Shown: positions 21,648 through 32,824, counted from the stretch's first letter. The stretch: DNA of 64,000 nt from Ophiocordyceps camponoti-saundersi (nom. inval.) (GCA_003339415.1 PDHQ01000004.1:184207-248206), one strand, 5' to 3'. The notes: generated by a model from the sequence alone, not told the origin. Made by a program: numbers and translations.

Positions 21648-22724
21648 TCACAAACCAGAAGTGACGCCCACCCAACGCTCACTGGCATCCCAAAGCGCAT
21701 CCTGTTTCGCCTCATCCCTACTCTCCTCAGAGCTCTCGTCCTTGTTCAACAAGGTAAAGTAGCCCTGCTGGCCCGGGGCCGCCTCGCTGGTGGCAAGACG
21801 GGCGATGTCGACGGCTGCCTCGGCCGAGGTCCGTATCGCCGGGTCCATCACCATCCGAAGGAGGGGCTGCATCGGCCGGATCAGAAGTCTGGACATGAGG
21901 GCGATCTTGCGCGGTGTGTTGACGCGTAGGGCGCGCGAGTCGCTGAGGGTGCCCGGGTGGACGATGACGACGGTTATGTGCTTGAGTTCCGGATGCTATC
22001 AACCATTTAGTTAGACGACACAACCCCCCTTCTTCGGCTCTTCCTACTCTGATAGAGATGAACAAACCTTTTGGAGCCGGCGGATGAGACCGAGTCCCCA
22101 GGCGGTAATCACCAGCTTCGCATTAGCATAGCGATGAAAGCCGTGAGCAGCCCGGTCATCATCCTCATCAGGTCCAGGCCGAACCAACAGATCAACCTCA
22201 TCCGGAATCGAAGGCGGAATCTTCTCCAACGGCACAGCCTGACCTGCCTTATGCACAGCACTAGAAAGAAGAACGATACGAGCCGGAGTGGACGTCTGAA
22301 AGCAGCGGAGCAGACGTAGGACCAAACCGACGTGAGCCAAGTGACTGACTTGCATCGACTTCTCGAATCCGTCTTCCGTCATCTCCATCGGGCCGGTCAA
22401 GTTCCAGTAGTAAGCGTTGCAGACGATGCTCGTCAGACGAGGTAGTTTTCCCGAGGCGATTTCGGCGTCGACCTCGGCCGCGAAGTCGGCTACGGCTTGG
22501 AGGCTTCCGTGGTCGAGCTGTCGGATGAAGACGCCTTTTGCATCTCGGCCGTGCTCCGTTACGAGTCTGCGTAGGGCCGTGGTGTTGGTGTCGGAGGGGC
22601 TGGCGTCGCGTACTGTTAGGAGGAGGGTTTGGGTTGGCGAGTGCTTTAGTAGATGGGCTACGGCGGGGAGGGCGAGGGAGCCGTTTGCTCCGGTGATGAG
22701 GATGGTTCCTGAGGAGGAGGACAT
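21648..22724 (-). CDS. short-chain dehydrogenase/reductase
   Basis: NAD(P)-dependent oxidoreductase of the SDR superfamily. Exons 22724-22068 and 21995-21648; the 72-bp intron 22067-21996 starts GTTTGT. Product 334 residues. The cofactor loop is ILITGANGSLA (TGxxxGxx form) near the N terminus; the catalytic Ser is in IVLLSSAVHKAG and the YxxxK motif is RYANAKLVIT. The C-terminal half continues VVIVHPGTLSDSRALR, the usual PG motif after the active site. The layout resembles retinol/WW-domain-oxidoreductase-like SDRs of fungi, but the substrate cannot be deduced. A link to the downstream rhodopsin-like gene is not evident. Confidence 0.9.
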
Positions 22725-23842
22725 GTTGTTTTTTCTTCCGCCGAAGAGGGAGAATAAAGGAGATTATGGGAGAGATGATATGAGAGAGAGAGTGTGTGTG
22801 TGAATGAAGGAGAGAGAGACAGAGAGTTGTTCGTCGTTCATCTAGACGTGTTTATATCGACATGGTCTCCGACAGTCAGCGTCACAGTAATCAACAGACA
22901 TACGTCTTCTTGCATGCATATCATTTGAGTGATACGGAAGAAGTGTGGGGGAGCAAGGACAGAAATTTGGCTTACACGTATCATGTGTGTATATGTATGT
23001 AGGTCAAGTATGTAGGTCATGGCCCCTTGTATCAGATCTCTCTATCTCTCTCTCCCTCTCTCTCCAGATACTCCTAAACTGTGCATGTCATCATCTGTAT
23101 GTACAAGTTCTTATCTGTGCAATCAGACTGAGACCGACATCAATCGTATATATATCTTAGAATCTATCCGTATTCTACACAGGTATTAATGATGGTCTAT
23201 ATATAGCGCTGTCGGCCCCCACCGGATCGGGCGGGACGTGCCGCCGCCGCCGCCGCCTTTGGTGGGTTCGACAGTGAAGGGCGGAGCCGAGTCGCCACGA
23301 GGTTCCCTCTGTCGCACCTTGGTGTGACGTAACGGCCGTAGACCGGCAAAGAGCGTACATACCTCTGAAGAGGACGACACCTCACCTTGGTCTTCTTCCA
23401 CAAGATGGGCGAGACGACACGGCCATGGCGGCTGCAGAGTGCGTCGACTTGATTCAGTAGCCAACTCGCCTTAGTCTTCTTCCACAAGATGGGCGAGGCG
23501 ATACAGCCATGGCGGCTGCCGAGTGCGTTAGAGACTTGATACAGTAGCTTCTTCCTCACCAGTTTGAGGCTGAAAGTGGCATCAACGGCGAGCTGCTCTG
23601 TCAAGGTTACCCGTAAAGACCGAGACTCGACCCCATACAGGGAGTCATGATCAACTGCCACTGCTCTTTCTCTTTCGAAGATGCGGCAGATTACTGGAAA
23701 GTCCCTTGATGATCTCCTGCCGACATGATCAAAATCTCACCCCTTTTGTCGACTGAAAACTCTCTTCCTTCCCAGGAGGAAATAAAAAGTAAACAAGCAC
23801 AAAACAGCATAGTCATTTTCCCTTGATGTCGAGGAGAGAGAC
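22725..23842. other. intergenic with an 84-bp duplication
   Basis: 1.1 kb between divergently arranged genes. It holds GT/GA microsatellite DNA just upstream of the dehydrogenase (about 22780-22830), a CT-rich run (about 23040-23065) and the tandem duplication listed separately. A 154-codon minus-strand frame (23661-23197) runs through the duplication and is not accepted as a gene. Confidence 0.55.
23385..23552. repeat. two-copy imperfect tandem repeat, period 84 bp
   Basis: The block starting CCTTGGTCTTCTTCCACAAG at 23385 recurs at 23469 with a few substitutions (CCTTAGTC...). Both copies continue with ATGGGCGAG, a GGCCATGG- or AGCCATGG-type core and CGGCTGC. The period of 84 is a multiple of three, so a reading frame is preserved across both copies, but no gene is supported. 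Confidence 0.75.
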
Positions 23843-24799
23843 ATGGATTACATCGAGCGCCAGGATGGTTCCCTGGTCTGCCGGCCTCATGGCTTGGTGG
23901 TCTGCGAGTACTGCGGCGTCGATTACAGCTACGCGAACGAGCCTATGGAGAAATGGGAGCCTTTTGAGGACTAGGGGCCTTTCGAGAAACGGGAGCCTTT
24001 GGAGGAACGGGAGCCTTCTGAGGACTGGGAGCCCTTTGAGGAACCGGAGCCTTTTGAGGACTGGGGGCCTTTTGAGGAACCGGAGCCTTTGGAGGAACCG
24101 GAGCCTTTGGAAGAACGGGAGCCTTTGGAGGAACGGGAGTCTTCAGACGACGCGTGCTATGCACTTCCCACAAAGTTCTCTCCGCCATTTCCCAAGTCCA
24201 CTCCTCAGAAATTGTTCGCATATGGCTTTGGCCCTCGAGAAACTGCGCCCGATCTTCGATTCGTCCGCATTGGCAACCCGAACCAGCTCCTCATCCATAT
24301 TAGTGGTTACTGTCACAACCGAGCAGAGAAGAAAGCCAAGGCAGAAGACAAGGCAGGCTGGGCATTCCGCTTCCAGCCGGGCAATGACTATGATAAAGGA
24401 ATCGTTTCCGGTCGTCTCGAAGACGAAGGACCGTTTGGCGATGCAGTCCCCCATACCCGCAATCGGGCTCAGCTGCGCGCCCTCACAGCCGCACTGAACT
24501 TTCTGCCATGGGAGGCTGAAGGCTTTTCCACTTTAGTCTTCGCCACCGACTCCGACTACGTCGTCATAGGTGCAACGGAATGGGTCCAAAGGTGGGTTTT
24601 CAAGGAAGGGAACAACGGACAGGTCGTGAAATGGAACAACGGACGCAGCTTGAGGAACGCAGACTTGTGGAAGAAACTCCTTGAAGACTTTGAGAAAGCG
24701 AACGATCGAGGCTTGAAGATCCAATTCTGGAAGATTGACCATTACTTGAACCAAGTTACAATTGATGCGGCTGCAGCAGCTGCTAAGGGGAAAGATTAA
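23843..24799 (+). pseudogene. RNase H-like gene with in-frame TAG and degenerate active site
   Basis: From ATG 23843 the frame encodes a short conserved-looking head with the motif VCEYCGVDYSY. It then enters a hexapeptide repeat, meets TAG at 23972-23974, and stays open in the same frame to TAA at 24799. The downstream part is an RNase H-fold domain: GGxC-type start replaced by HISGYCHNR, then HTRNRAQLRALTAALNF, FATDSDYVVIGATEWV, and an end with NQVTIDAAA. In active RNase H the first strand carries Asp and the first helix Glu (RAELRA). Here the positions read Ser and Gln, while the third and fourth Asp remain. The stop lies where other repeat units have TGG, so one G-to-A change explains it. 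It may be a pseudogene, a polymorphism or sequencing error, or a readthrough case. Intact function is unlikely. Confidence 0.65.
23954..24151 (+). repeat. 11-unit hexapeptide-coding repeat (18 bp)
   Basis: Eleven in-frame 18-bp units encode variants of W/R/P-E/G-P-F/L-E-E/D inside the RNase H-like gene. Unit 2 starts with TAG where units 1, 5 and 7 start with TGG. Confidence 0.85.
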
Positions 24800-26656
24800 G
24801 ACTGTCACATTGACATTCATTGAGTCTTGATCTAACACTCGCTTCATTTCATGTTACGAGCGAGAGCAGCGAGAACTCTTTTGCTTCGGTTCGCTCTGAA
24901 AGGAAAGGCATAAGATTGGATTGGTCGCGTTTATGAGATGAGCTAAAGGAACAGGAAATCCCGTTTTGTCACGTTCGCTCAGAGGGAGAACCTCCGTTAT
25001 AGATTCTGGTACATGAGGTTAGCAGCGAAGGTTTGAGATAGCGTCCTGGGATTGAGGCTTCATGGCATCTTCGATTTGTGCCACACTGGGCTTGCTCTCA
25101 GTAGCATTGCTCAACTCATCTGTAGCGTTACCCGAGTCCCCTCCATTGTTCTGGGCAGAGTGTCTGTGATTAGGTACAGGCATGTGGTGTATCCTGTAGT
25201 CTGTAAAGAGTAGGAGCCGAAGAAATTTCAGGGCAAAGGAGTTGATATGTACACACTCCTGGCTACTATTCGTCAATCTGCAGATGTGACGACCTGGACA
25301 ACCGTCAGGCTCCGGCTCATCAGGGACCAACTCTCCCCGCCCTATACAGACGCCGAGCACGACTGCTGGCTTCTCGCTTTCAGTATATGTTTTTCCTACC
25401 GCTTAGGATTTCTTTAAGTAGGATACATGAATAAGCGCTGCCGATTTGGAACGATATCCCGCTTTGTTTCATTAAACAGGCAGTGGTTAACTGACGAGCA
25501 TCTTTGTTCAACAAGGCTCGACTGCTTCTCGCCCACAGAATGCCTTTGCCATTCGTTACCCGTTCGGAATCGCTGCAGGTTGGTCAAGATCATTGACACC
25601 CACGTCACGCACGCAGCATGTATATAAAACATGGCAAGGAGGCCGTCCGCAGATACGACTGTAAACCCTCCAACATGCATGGAGAAGGAATTGTAAACGG
25701 TTGCATGCATGAACATATGTATATAAGTGGCCCGAGTAGGAAGACGGGAACTGGAGGGGGAAAACTTGATTTCCAGGGCCTTTGTGAGCAGGCGGGGGAC
25801 TTGAGCTTGGCTTAGATGATATATCATAAATGACAGAATTTCCTACGGAAGCTAGCACTCAGAGGTGGCGGTATTATAATACACGCACATGTCCTTGCCT
25901 CGCCCTCGAGTCCAGGAGAATTTCTCAAACCACTTGTTCTCATTCATCTCATTTCAGAGTTTTCTTGACCATGCCTGAACCGCCATCATCCCTACTTCTG
26001 GCGGTGGTAAGGGAAACAAACCTAATTCTGGCGCGAAGCGACAGAAAAAAGATACAGACCCTCTCGACAACGCGATTCGAAATGACGATTCAGACCTCAG
26101 GAACGTGATAAAGAAGGGAAGGGATTCTAAGGAGAAGAGAAAATGATCCTCAGTACTTGCCGTAGGTCTGGTGGCGCTCTCATACGTGGATGATTTGGTT
26201 AGAGAGACTTCTGACAGATGTAGGAAAATTGCTTGGGATGATTTGGTAGCGAAGCTTTGGCAAGTCTTCAACACCTACCAACATACCTACCTACCTACTA
26301 TACTCCTATATACACCTATCACCTATGTACTATGTACCTATGTTCAGACCTTTGTTACCATGGTGAGGTGTTCTGTAGATACCTACCTACTACTTACCTA
26401 CCTACCTAAGTTACCTTGGTAGGTATGAACGTATGTATGTATGTATGTAGATGCGTCTGGATTGTCAGCCCTTTTTGGGTGCATCAAAGAGACTGGGAAC
26501 ATGAAGGTTGGGGAATAGCCTAACAGGCAAGGTCAGAGCCAATGGCGAAGATGAGCGAGAGTCCCGCGCGGAATAATTATTCATCCGACTCCCGTTTTCT
26601 CCACCGCTGCTCCCCATCATCTTCCTCCTCCAAACTCACGCCTGCCAGCCTCAACG
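24800..26656. other. intergenic with TACC repeats
   Basis: 1.9 kb with no supported gene. It includes short inverted GAGCGA/GCTCGC-like words near 24860-24990 and dense CTACC/TACCTACC repeats with GTATGTATGTATGTATG at about 26270-26450. A minus-strand frame at 25360-25019 (113 codons, six cysteines, no signal peptide) is left unassigned. Confidence 0.55.
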
Positions 26657-28156
26657 ATGCGAACCAATCCGGATGTTATCGCTGTCAACGAAAAGGTCGC
26701 GCAGGAATGGCTGAAGCTTGTTGCATCATATGATGACCGTGACGCCCCCCGATCCCGCATCGAAGCGATAGCGTCCCAGTATCGACACGGACAGCCATGT
26801 CGAGTGATTCAACGGTTCCAGGGGGCTTTCAATTACTGCTTCAGGGTCCAATTCTTAGATGGCCACGATGATTGGATTCTACGTTTTCCGATTCCTGGAT
26901 ACTCGATGAATGCACTTCAGAAAACACATAACGAAGTTGCCGTCATGCGCTTCGTGCAGAGTAACACCACGATACCCGTCCCTAGAATAATCGGCTCCGG
27001 TGTGGCAGAGGGTGAGTTCGACGGCCTTGGACCTTACATCATCATGGAATTTGTCCAAGGGACTTCCCTCGATGATCTACTCCTAGAGGACGACGCAGAA
27101 TGGGGCTTGAAGAAGGACTGTCCGATCGAGACCATCAAAACAGTTTACAGACAGATCGCAAACATATACCTTCAGCTCTTCCAACATAACTTTCCAAAGA
27201 TTGGAAGCCTGTCTATTGCGGAAGAGGATGGCGTTGCTCCGTCTTGGTGCGTCACTTCCGGGCCGTTGACCTTTAAACTGAATGAGGTGGAGCGAATGGG
27301 GGGCGTCCAAATCGGAGGTTTGTTTTACAGACTCATTAGTTCCGATATTGTCTACTAGTAGGCAACTGACAGTATACATACATGCACACAACTCGCAGTT
27401 GCGGATAAGCCCTATGACCTAGCAGTCAATTACTTTGAAGCTCTAGCCGATCAGAGCATGTCCCATCTCCTCAACAACCCCCGTGCGGTTCGAGACGAGC
27501 AAGAGTTCCAAGATAACCAGAAGTCGATTCGTGTGCTACGATCTCTGGCCAAGCATTTCGGTGCAAAGAGCAACGGCTACGATCAGCACAAGCTCTTTTG
27601 CGATGATCTCCGGTTCGGAAACATTCTCGTCGACGAATCATCATATCGAATCGTAGCCGTGCTTGACTGGGAGTTTTGCTACGTCGCCCCGCAGACTTTC
27701 CTCTGCTCCCCGCCATCTTGGCTGATAGGAAGTGAACCATTTGAGTGGAAGGACGACGATGTTGTCTTCTATAAAGATCAAGTCAATTTGTTCCTCGAAT
27801 TGCTGGAGGAAGAGGAGGAAAGATGCCACGTTGACCATACAGTCTCTCGCCTGATGCGAGAGTCGATGCGAGATGGGGCCTTCTGGTACAACCTGGCGGT
27901 CAGGGAATGCTTCCCGTTGTCGGAAATCATGACCCATTGTCGGGATATTGGCGTCTTCCGGACTGCATTCTTGTCAATGGACCTAGCCTGTGACCAGAAG
28001 GACTGCTTGGATGAAACACGAGAGCCGCAGACATGGCAGGAATGGAGTAACACGAGTCTATCTCTGTTCTTCTCAACAGTGTGGCAGGGTTTGCGATCAT
28101 TGCTACCCTTCCTCAATCGCGTGGCTGGCTGGCTGAATCGTCATAGTCGGTCATGA
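26657..28156 (+). CDS. aminoglycoside phosphotransferase (APH)-like kinase
   Basis: Member of the protein-kinase-like APH family common in Pezizomycotina; the substrate is unknown and antibiotic modification should not be assumed. Exons 26657-27317 and 27399-28156; the 81-bp intron 27318-27398 (GTTTGT...GCAG) gives the join GVQIGVADKPYDL. Product 472 residues. The N-lobe shows the beta-strand DDWILRFPIP and the glutamate of NEVAVMRFV. The hinge is YIIMEFVQGTSLDDLL; the catalytic loop LFCDDLRFGNILVD contains the Asp and Asn of the Brenner motif with Cys in place of the first His, a substitution usual for this fungal subgroup. The metal-binding VLDWEF follows. The C-terminal 120 residues are less conserved. 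It lies 320 bp from the 3' end of the toxin-like gene on the other strand. Confidence 0.88.
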
Positions 28157-28476
28157 CCAAGGACAAGCAATGAAGTTTGTAACGATGAATACTATACGGC
28201 CGACCACTGCGAAATCATCACAACCTGATACATGAACCGAATCTTGAGATACAACATACGGTTCTAAACAGGTCTTGCATTATGGCGCTGTTGAACGCCC
28301 CAATATAACCTGTTATTGGGCGACATTTTGACTCGAGGTCAACCTCTTCGTTCCTCTGGGCGTACGTACATACATACAACTATGTCGACGAATCAACCTC
28401 TATACTACGCCGGGGGCTATGTACAAAAATGTCTCCTCGCTTTTCCATACAAAGGACAAAACACTGAATATACCAC
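28157..28476. other. convergent intergenic region
   Basis: 320 bp between convergent genes, AT-richer, with short CGTACATACATAC words. It carries two 3' ends; nothing else is visible. Confidence 0.6.
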
Positions 28477-31400
28477 CTAGACCGCAGGCAGGTCGTCGAT
28501 CAGGGAACGTGGCGCGCAATACCAATCATCGCGGCCGATACCAGCCGCCGCACGAGACTGGCGACACCAGTCCAAGGAAGGGGAGCCGAAGCCGTATATG
28601 TCCAAGGCAAACTGTCCCTCCTCATCCGTATTCACGCTCGTCACTCTGCCCGAGACGAAGACCTCGCGGAGGCCAGCGCAGCCCTTGAGGGACTCCAAAT
28701 CCAGACCCCCTCGGCGTATCTTGCTGTAGGCTGACGGCATGGACCGTACCAGCTCCGACCACCACTTCCGCACTTTGGGACTCGCCGGCGGGAGCGAATA
28801 CCGACAAGATGGCCAGTATCCTTTTCCGGGGTGGGCGGGCGAGGGCGTCTCCCCTTGGATCCGGGGGCAGGTCATGGTCGTCGGTCGTACCGGGAGCGAA
28901 ATCGCCGGACCTCCCAAGACGGTCCTCCCGGTGCCGATGGCGATGGCCAGTAACTTGAGCGCGTCTCTGCAGTTGGCCTCGGGATCGGAATAGGGGGTCA
29001 ACGCGGACGAGTCGACTGCTGTGAGTTCAGAGGATATGAGACGCTCTGCCTCGAGCCGAGTGATGGGATAGAGCCGGTTGATAAGACCGGCTTCGTCCTT
29101 TTCATAATCTTCATGAATGTAGCCGACCTTGGAGCCTCGAGCCTCTTTCCAGTTGGCAAAAGTGTTACCGATATGCATGGCCAGCAGCATGTGAAACTCG
29201 TTGAGGTCGAATTTGCCCTGCGGCGCGTCGTCAGGGAGCTTGGATTCCGGAAGCTTGCCTTCAAGATGACGTGCGACGGCCAAGGTATGTCGAACGATGA
29301 AGGCCCAGTCTTCTTCTCCCCGATCAGTATTCTCTCGATAATAGCACATGGGATCGATGACGGCCGCGTCAACGGCTCTGGTCCACTCATCCTTCTCGGC
29401 CGCGGCGAACTTGGCAAAGCCGGGCATGTCGCCGTGGACGACCCTCGCAGGAGGCGGATCGTCGACGCCGGCCGAGACGCCGACGAAGTAAGCCAGGGTG
29501 AAGAGGCTGGGCAGTAGAGGCGGCCTCTGCCAGAGATACTCGGAAGCCAGTTCGAAGAATTGGTAGGCCGGCTGGTACAGGGCGTCTCCTCGCGTCCAGG
29601 CCGAGATCGGGGCGTCGGAGGGGAATTTCCTGAGCGTGTCTTCTGAGGTTAGCTTCCGGATGAATTCTCGGTTGTAGAATTCGGCCGTCTTCTTGATGGA
29701 GGCGCCGAAGCTGTCGCGTAACATGACGGGGAGGCTGAGCAGGCCCTGACGCTGACGACGGACGACTTCTGCCGCCGCCTTGTTCCGGACCTCGGTGATG
29801 GCCTCTTCCGGGTCTGGAAGACGAGTTGGCTTCTCTTGCCTCTCCTCTCTTTTACGCATCTGAAAGTCAGGAATGGAATCGTTCAGTTGAAACTGACGAC
29901 TGGCCTCGAGCAAGCCCACGACGTCGGCAGCCTTGGACCATATGGCCAGGGCCTCGATGGCGACGGCACCCTCGAGCTTATCACGCCACGCTTTGGAAGT
30001 GAGGAACTCTGTAAGATGCTGATCGAGGAAATTACGCCACGGCTTCTCACGCATCTTCAAAATGGCCTGCAACGAAGGCAGCCTAGGCGGTGGTTCGAAC
30101 AGCTGTATCAGGAAGCGGACGAAGTGAACGAGGATGCCGAACGGAGCGGTAGAGCCGCCCAGCAAAAGAGCATCGCCGAGAAGACACAGGCCCGCGTCGA
30201 CGGCGAGCAGGGCACCGACATCTTCCTTGTTCTTCTCCACCTTGGCGTACGTCCCCACGCCGCATCCGACAAAGGGGATGATGAGCGTCACGGCCGCCGC
30301 CTTGTCCCAGTCGCTCGTCTCGGTGGCAAAGGCCATGACCATCTGCTCGATCCAGACGACGTAGCCGATGGTCGTCAGCACGTTCTTCTGCACCCTCAGG
30401 ACCGCGCTCTTGGACGAAGGGGGGGAGATGCCGACGTAGCGCAGGGCCTTGGTGCGAATCTCGGACAGGGATTTCCCCCATCTCCTCTCCACGATGGCGG
30501 CGTGTCCGGCTTTTCGAGCCAAGTTGGAAAACTCCGTTTCTGAGAATTCCTCGGCCAACTTGACCAAGTGTTTCGTATCCTTTCCTACTGGCCCTTTGCC
30601 TTCGGCCTGCAAAGTTGTTTCTGTCGCCGTCGTCCCTGATTTGGCCTCGGCTTTTACATCTTTCAACCTCGGCTCATTTGACGACTCAGTCTCTATCTCG
30701 GCGCCGGTGCCGGATCTGGTGTTTTCAACGATTCTTGGGTCATCGGGCCAGATGCAAGACAAAGGACCCCTTTTGGCCAGGTTATGAGAGCCGGTCCGTC
30801 CGCCGCTGCAGAACGGCAACTTGATCAAGCGTCTCCCTGAGCCGGAGCCACTGGAGCGACTGCTGCTGCTTTGAGGAGAAGCTTGTGCCGAAGGATTACC
30901 GTTTCTGGCGGGCTGTTGGGGCCGACCTTCTTGGCCAGACGCAACGGTCTCGTGTCCACTCGCCGAACCCCCTGATACAGAATCGTGCAAGGATCCTGCG
31001 GAACCAGACCTACTGAAGGGGAAACCTCTCCTCGGGGTGAATGCTCTGGGAGGAGAGTCTTGGCCCGGCACTACCATGCCGTGCGCCCTAGCTCTGCCGT
31101 CTCCCCGTACTGGTACTGTGCTGTAGATACGATCCCATGCCGGGGGCCTGTTGCGGGTTTCCTGGGACACATGAGGAGGAAGCTGGTCGTAAAACGGGTA
31201 GCCAAGACGGTCCCCCACGTCCTTACGAGGAAGAGGCTCCTTTCCATTCGGCGGCGTGTAGAGCGGTGGTCTCTCAGCCCCGGCTTCCATCCTCGGGGGC
31301 TCGCCCAATATAGGAGGAGGCAGATCGTTGGGGTCAGGGGCAGGGAAGTAGGGAGGGGGCGGTTGTGCAGTTTCAGGCTTAGGTCCGGAGTAGGGAGGCG

Positions 31401-31554
31401 GCAGTCTCTCGACCTGTTCCACGGGGGGGGACTGCTGCTGTCGAGCTCTTTCGAGGTCGTATGACCCAGTTGAGCCGAAGAGGCCTGGGGTTGCCTGGAC
31501 AAGGCTGGTGAAGGAGAGTGATGAAAGAAGGATGCTGAAAGCTGTCAGATGCAT
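28477..31554 (-). CDS. large secreted protein, enterotoxin-like C-terminal region (putative)
   Basis: Single exon, 1025 residues from ATG 31554; an in-frame ATG at 31647 would bury the secretion signal. The start MHLTAFSILLSSLSFTSLVQ is a good signal peptide cleaved near VQATPG. Next comes a Pro/Tyr-rich region (PPPYSGP, PPPPYFPAP), then a Ser/Arg-rich low-complexity segment, then a globular part. That part has a hydrophobic pair (AAAVTLIIPFVGCGVGTY and LLAVDAGLCLLGDALLL) and long charged helices. This middle part recalls what I know of the large heat-labile-enterotoxin-like proteins of insect-associated fungi. However, no N-terminal ADP-ribosyltransferase domain is recognisable, so an active toxin is not claimed. 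The last 150 residues contain several Cys and Trp (GKGYWPSCRYSL, LDWCRQSR). The secreted nature is well supported; the family is tentative. Confidence 0.6.
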   Translation of the reverse strand: MHLTAFSILLSSLSFTSLVQATPGLFGSTGSYDLERARQQQSPPVEQVERLPPPYSGPKPETAQPPPPYFPAPDPNDLPPPILGEPPRMEAGAERPPLYTPPNGKEPLPRKDVGDRLGYPFYDQLPPHVSQETRNRPPAWDRIYSTVPVRGDGRARAHGMVVPGQDSPPRAFTPRRGFPFSRSGSAGSLHDSVSGGSASGHETVASGQEGRPQQPARNGNPSAQASPQSSSSRSSGSGSGRRLIKLPFCSGGRTGSHNLAKRGPLSCIWPDDPRIVENTRSGTGAEIETESSNEPRLKDVKAEAKSGTTATETTLQAEGKGPVGKDTKHLVKLAEEFSETEFSNLARKAGHAAIVERRWGKSLSEIRTKALRYVGISPPSSKSAVLRVQKNVLTTIGYVVWIEQMVMAFATETSDWDKAAAVTLIIPFVGCGVGTYAKVEKNKEDVGALLAVDAGLCLLGDALLLGGSTAPFGILVHFVRFLIQLFEPPPRLPSLQAILKMREKPWRNFLDQHLTEFLTSKAWRDKLEGAVAIEALAIWSKAADVVGLLEASRQFQLNDSIPDFQMRKREERQEKPTRLPDPEEAITEVRNKAAAEVVRRQRQGLLSLPVMLRDSFGASIKKTAEFYNREFIRKLTSEDTLRKFPSDAPISAWTRGDALYQPAYQFFELASEYLWQRPPLLPSLFTLAYFVGVSAGVDDPPPARVVHGDMPGFAKFAAAEKDEWTRAVDAAVIDPMCYYRENTDRGEEDWAFIVRHTLAVARHLEGKLPESKLPDDAPQGKFDLNEFHMLLAMHIGNTFANWKEARGSKVGYIHEDYEKDEAGLINRLYPITRLEAERLISSELTAVDSSALTPYSDPEANCRDALKLLAIAIGTGRTVLGGPAISLPVRPTTMTCPRIQGETPSPAHPGKGYWPSCRYSLPPASPKVRKWWSELVRSMPSAYSKIRRGGLDLESLKGCAGLREVFVSGRVTSVNTDEEGQFALDIYGFGSPSLDWCRQSRAAAGIGRDDWYCAPRSLIDDLPAV

Positions 31555-32804
31555 GATTGCTGGGTTTTTGTCTGGAGAGAAGAGAGTGTGAGTGGTTATT
31601 GATGGCAATATGATGGGATAGTGACGACTGTTCATATGGGCTTCCATCGTGTTTTATGTATAGATGCGTATGTATTCTTCGAAGAAGGAGAGTATATGGG
31701 ATGAGGATGAAGAGCTTGTTGAGCCCCGTAGCTGATATCACTTGAGAATGAGATATTATTCCCAGGGTCTACGGATATGTATGGATAGGGAGGGGTGAGG
31801 TGCTATATTGGCACTCTGTATATACATATGCGTGCAGCAAGGTGAGCGGTTAACACACGGCGACTGCGCGTGTCCGACTCCCCCACTGTTCATATCTTGT
31901 GTTCCATATGTGTGTATGTATTAGGAATCAATCCGGGAGAAACTCTGGATGGATATATCATATACAGACGTATGTATGTCTGTATATGGACATACTTGGT
32001 TGGTGCTGCTGGGCAAGATGCAACCAAGAATGGTTGATTCGAGGTTGACGAATCATTTATATCGCCGCTCGATTATAGCATCTCACAGGAGTATATGTAA
32101 ATATATACATATGTGCGGATCATACATACATGGCTTATAAAGTATCCCTTATCAATCGCCTAGGAAATCACATCTACAACCACCTTTTACATACATACAT
32201 ATGTAAGTAGATGTTCTGGCTTTACATACTCGGGTGCCGTCATACATAGAGTCTACTGTAAACACTACATACATACACAACATAAACTCGACAGTCTACC
32301 AGCGAAAGATGTAATGGAAAGCCGTCATCGTCTCTAAACCCAGCATCCAACTAACGGAGAGAAGAAGAAGAAAACTCTGTCAACCCCTTGTCCCTGACAT
32401 CCAATCTCGCACGTCAAATTCGAAAGCGATTGACTCGCGTTGATGGTTGACGAGTCATGCTGTTTGTCAACCCATCCGTCATGCCATTGTATGTATTCCT
32501 TTGTTATCAACATGTTCTATCCCCGGCCCTCTCTCCTTGACATCTTGTTGTATTTACGGATATTCCTTAGAGAAAATCCCTTGTCTATAACACACACATG
32601 GCTGTTGATACTCGGCATTTTTCCTTTGTTAAACATCTGCTTCACGATTGGTTGATTCCGAATTCTGGAATCTTGCGTTTAACCCATCTTGACTCGTCTC
32701 TCCTTCTTATACCACTTATCGAATAGAACCCACGGCAAGGAGAATATCTCTACATACATACATACATACATCTGTATAAGCTGTTCAAGGGCGTCATCCA
32801 CATG

Positions 32805-32824
32805 CGTGTATGTATGTATGTATG

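Noticed and set aside
23197..23661. 154-codon minus-strand frame through the 84-bp duplication
   Set aside because: Ends in poly-Ala/Arg from GCC repeats and lacks any known domain; kept only as a repeat finding.
25019..25360. 113-codon minus-strand frame with six cysteines
   Set aside because: No signal peptide, no recognised family and no convincing splice partner upstream.
31840..31900. tRNA-like words (GAGCGGTTAACAC and GTCCGACTCCC)
   Set aside because: No acceptor or anticodon stem pairing could be drawn; not a tRNA and too little for a SINE call.
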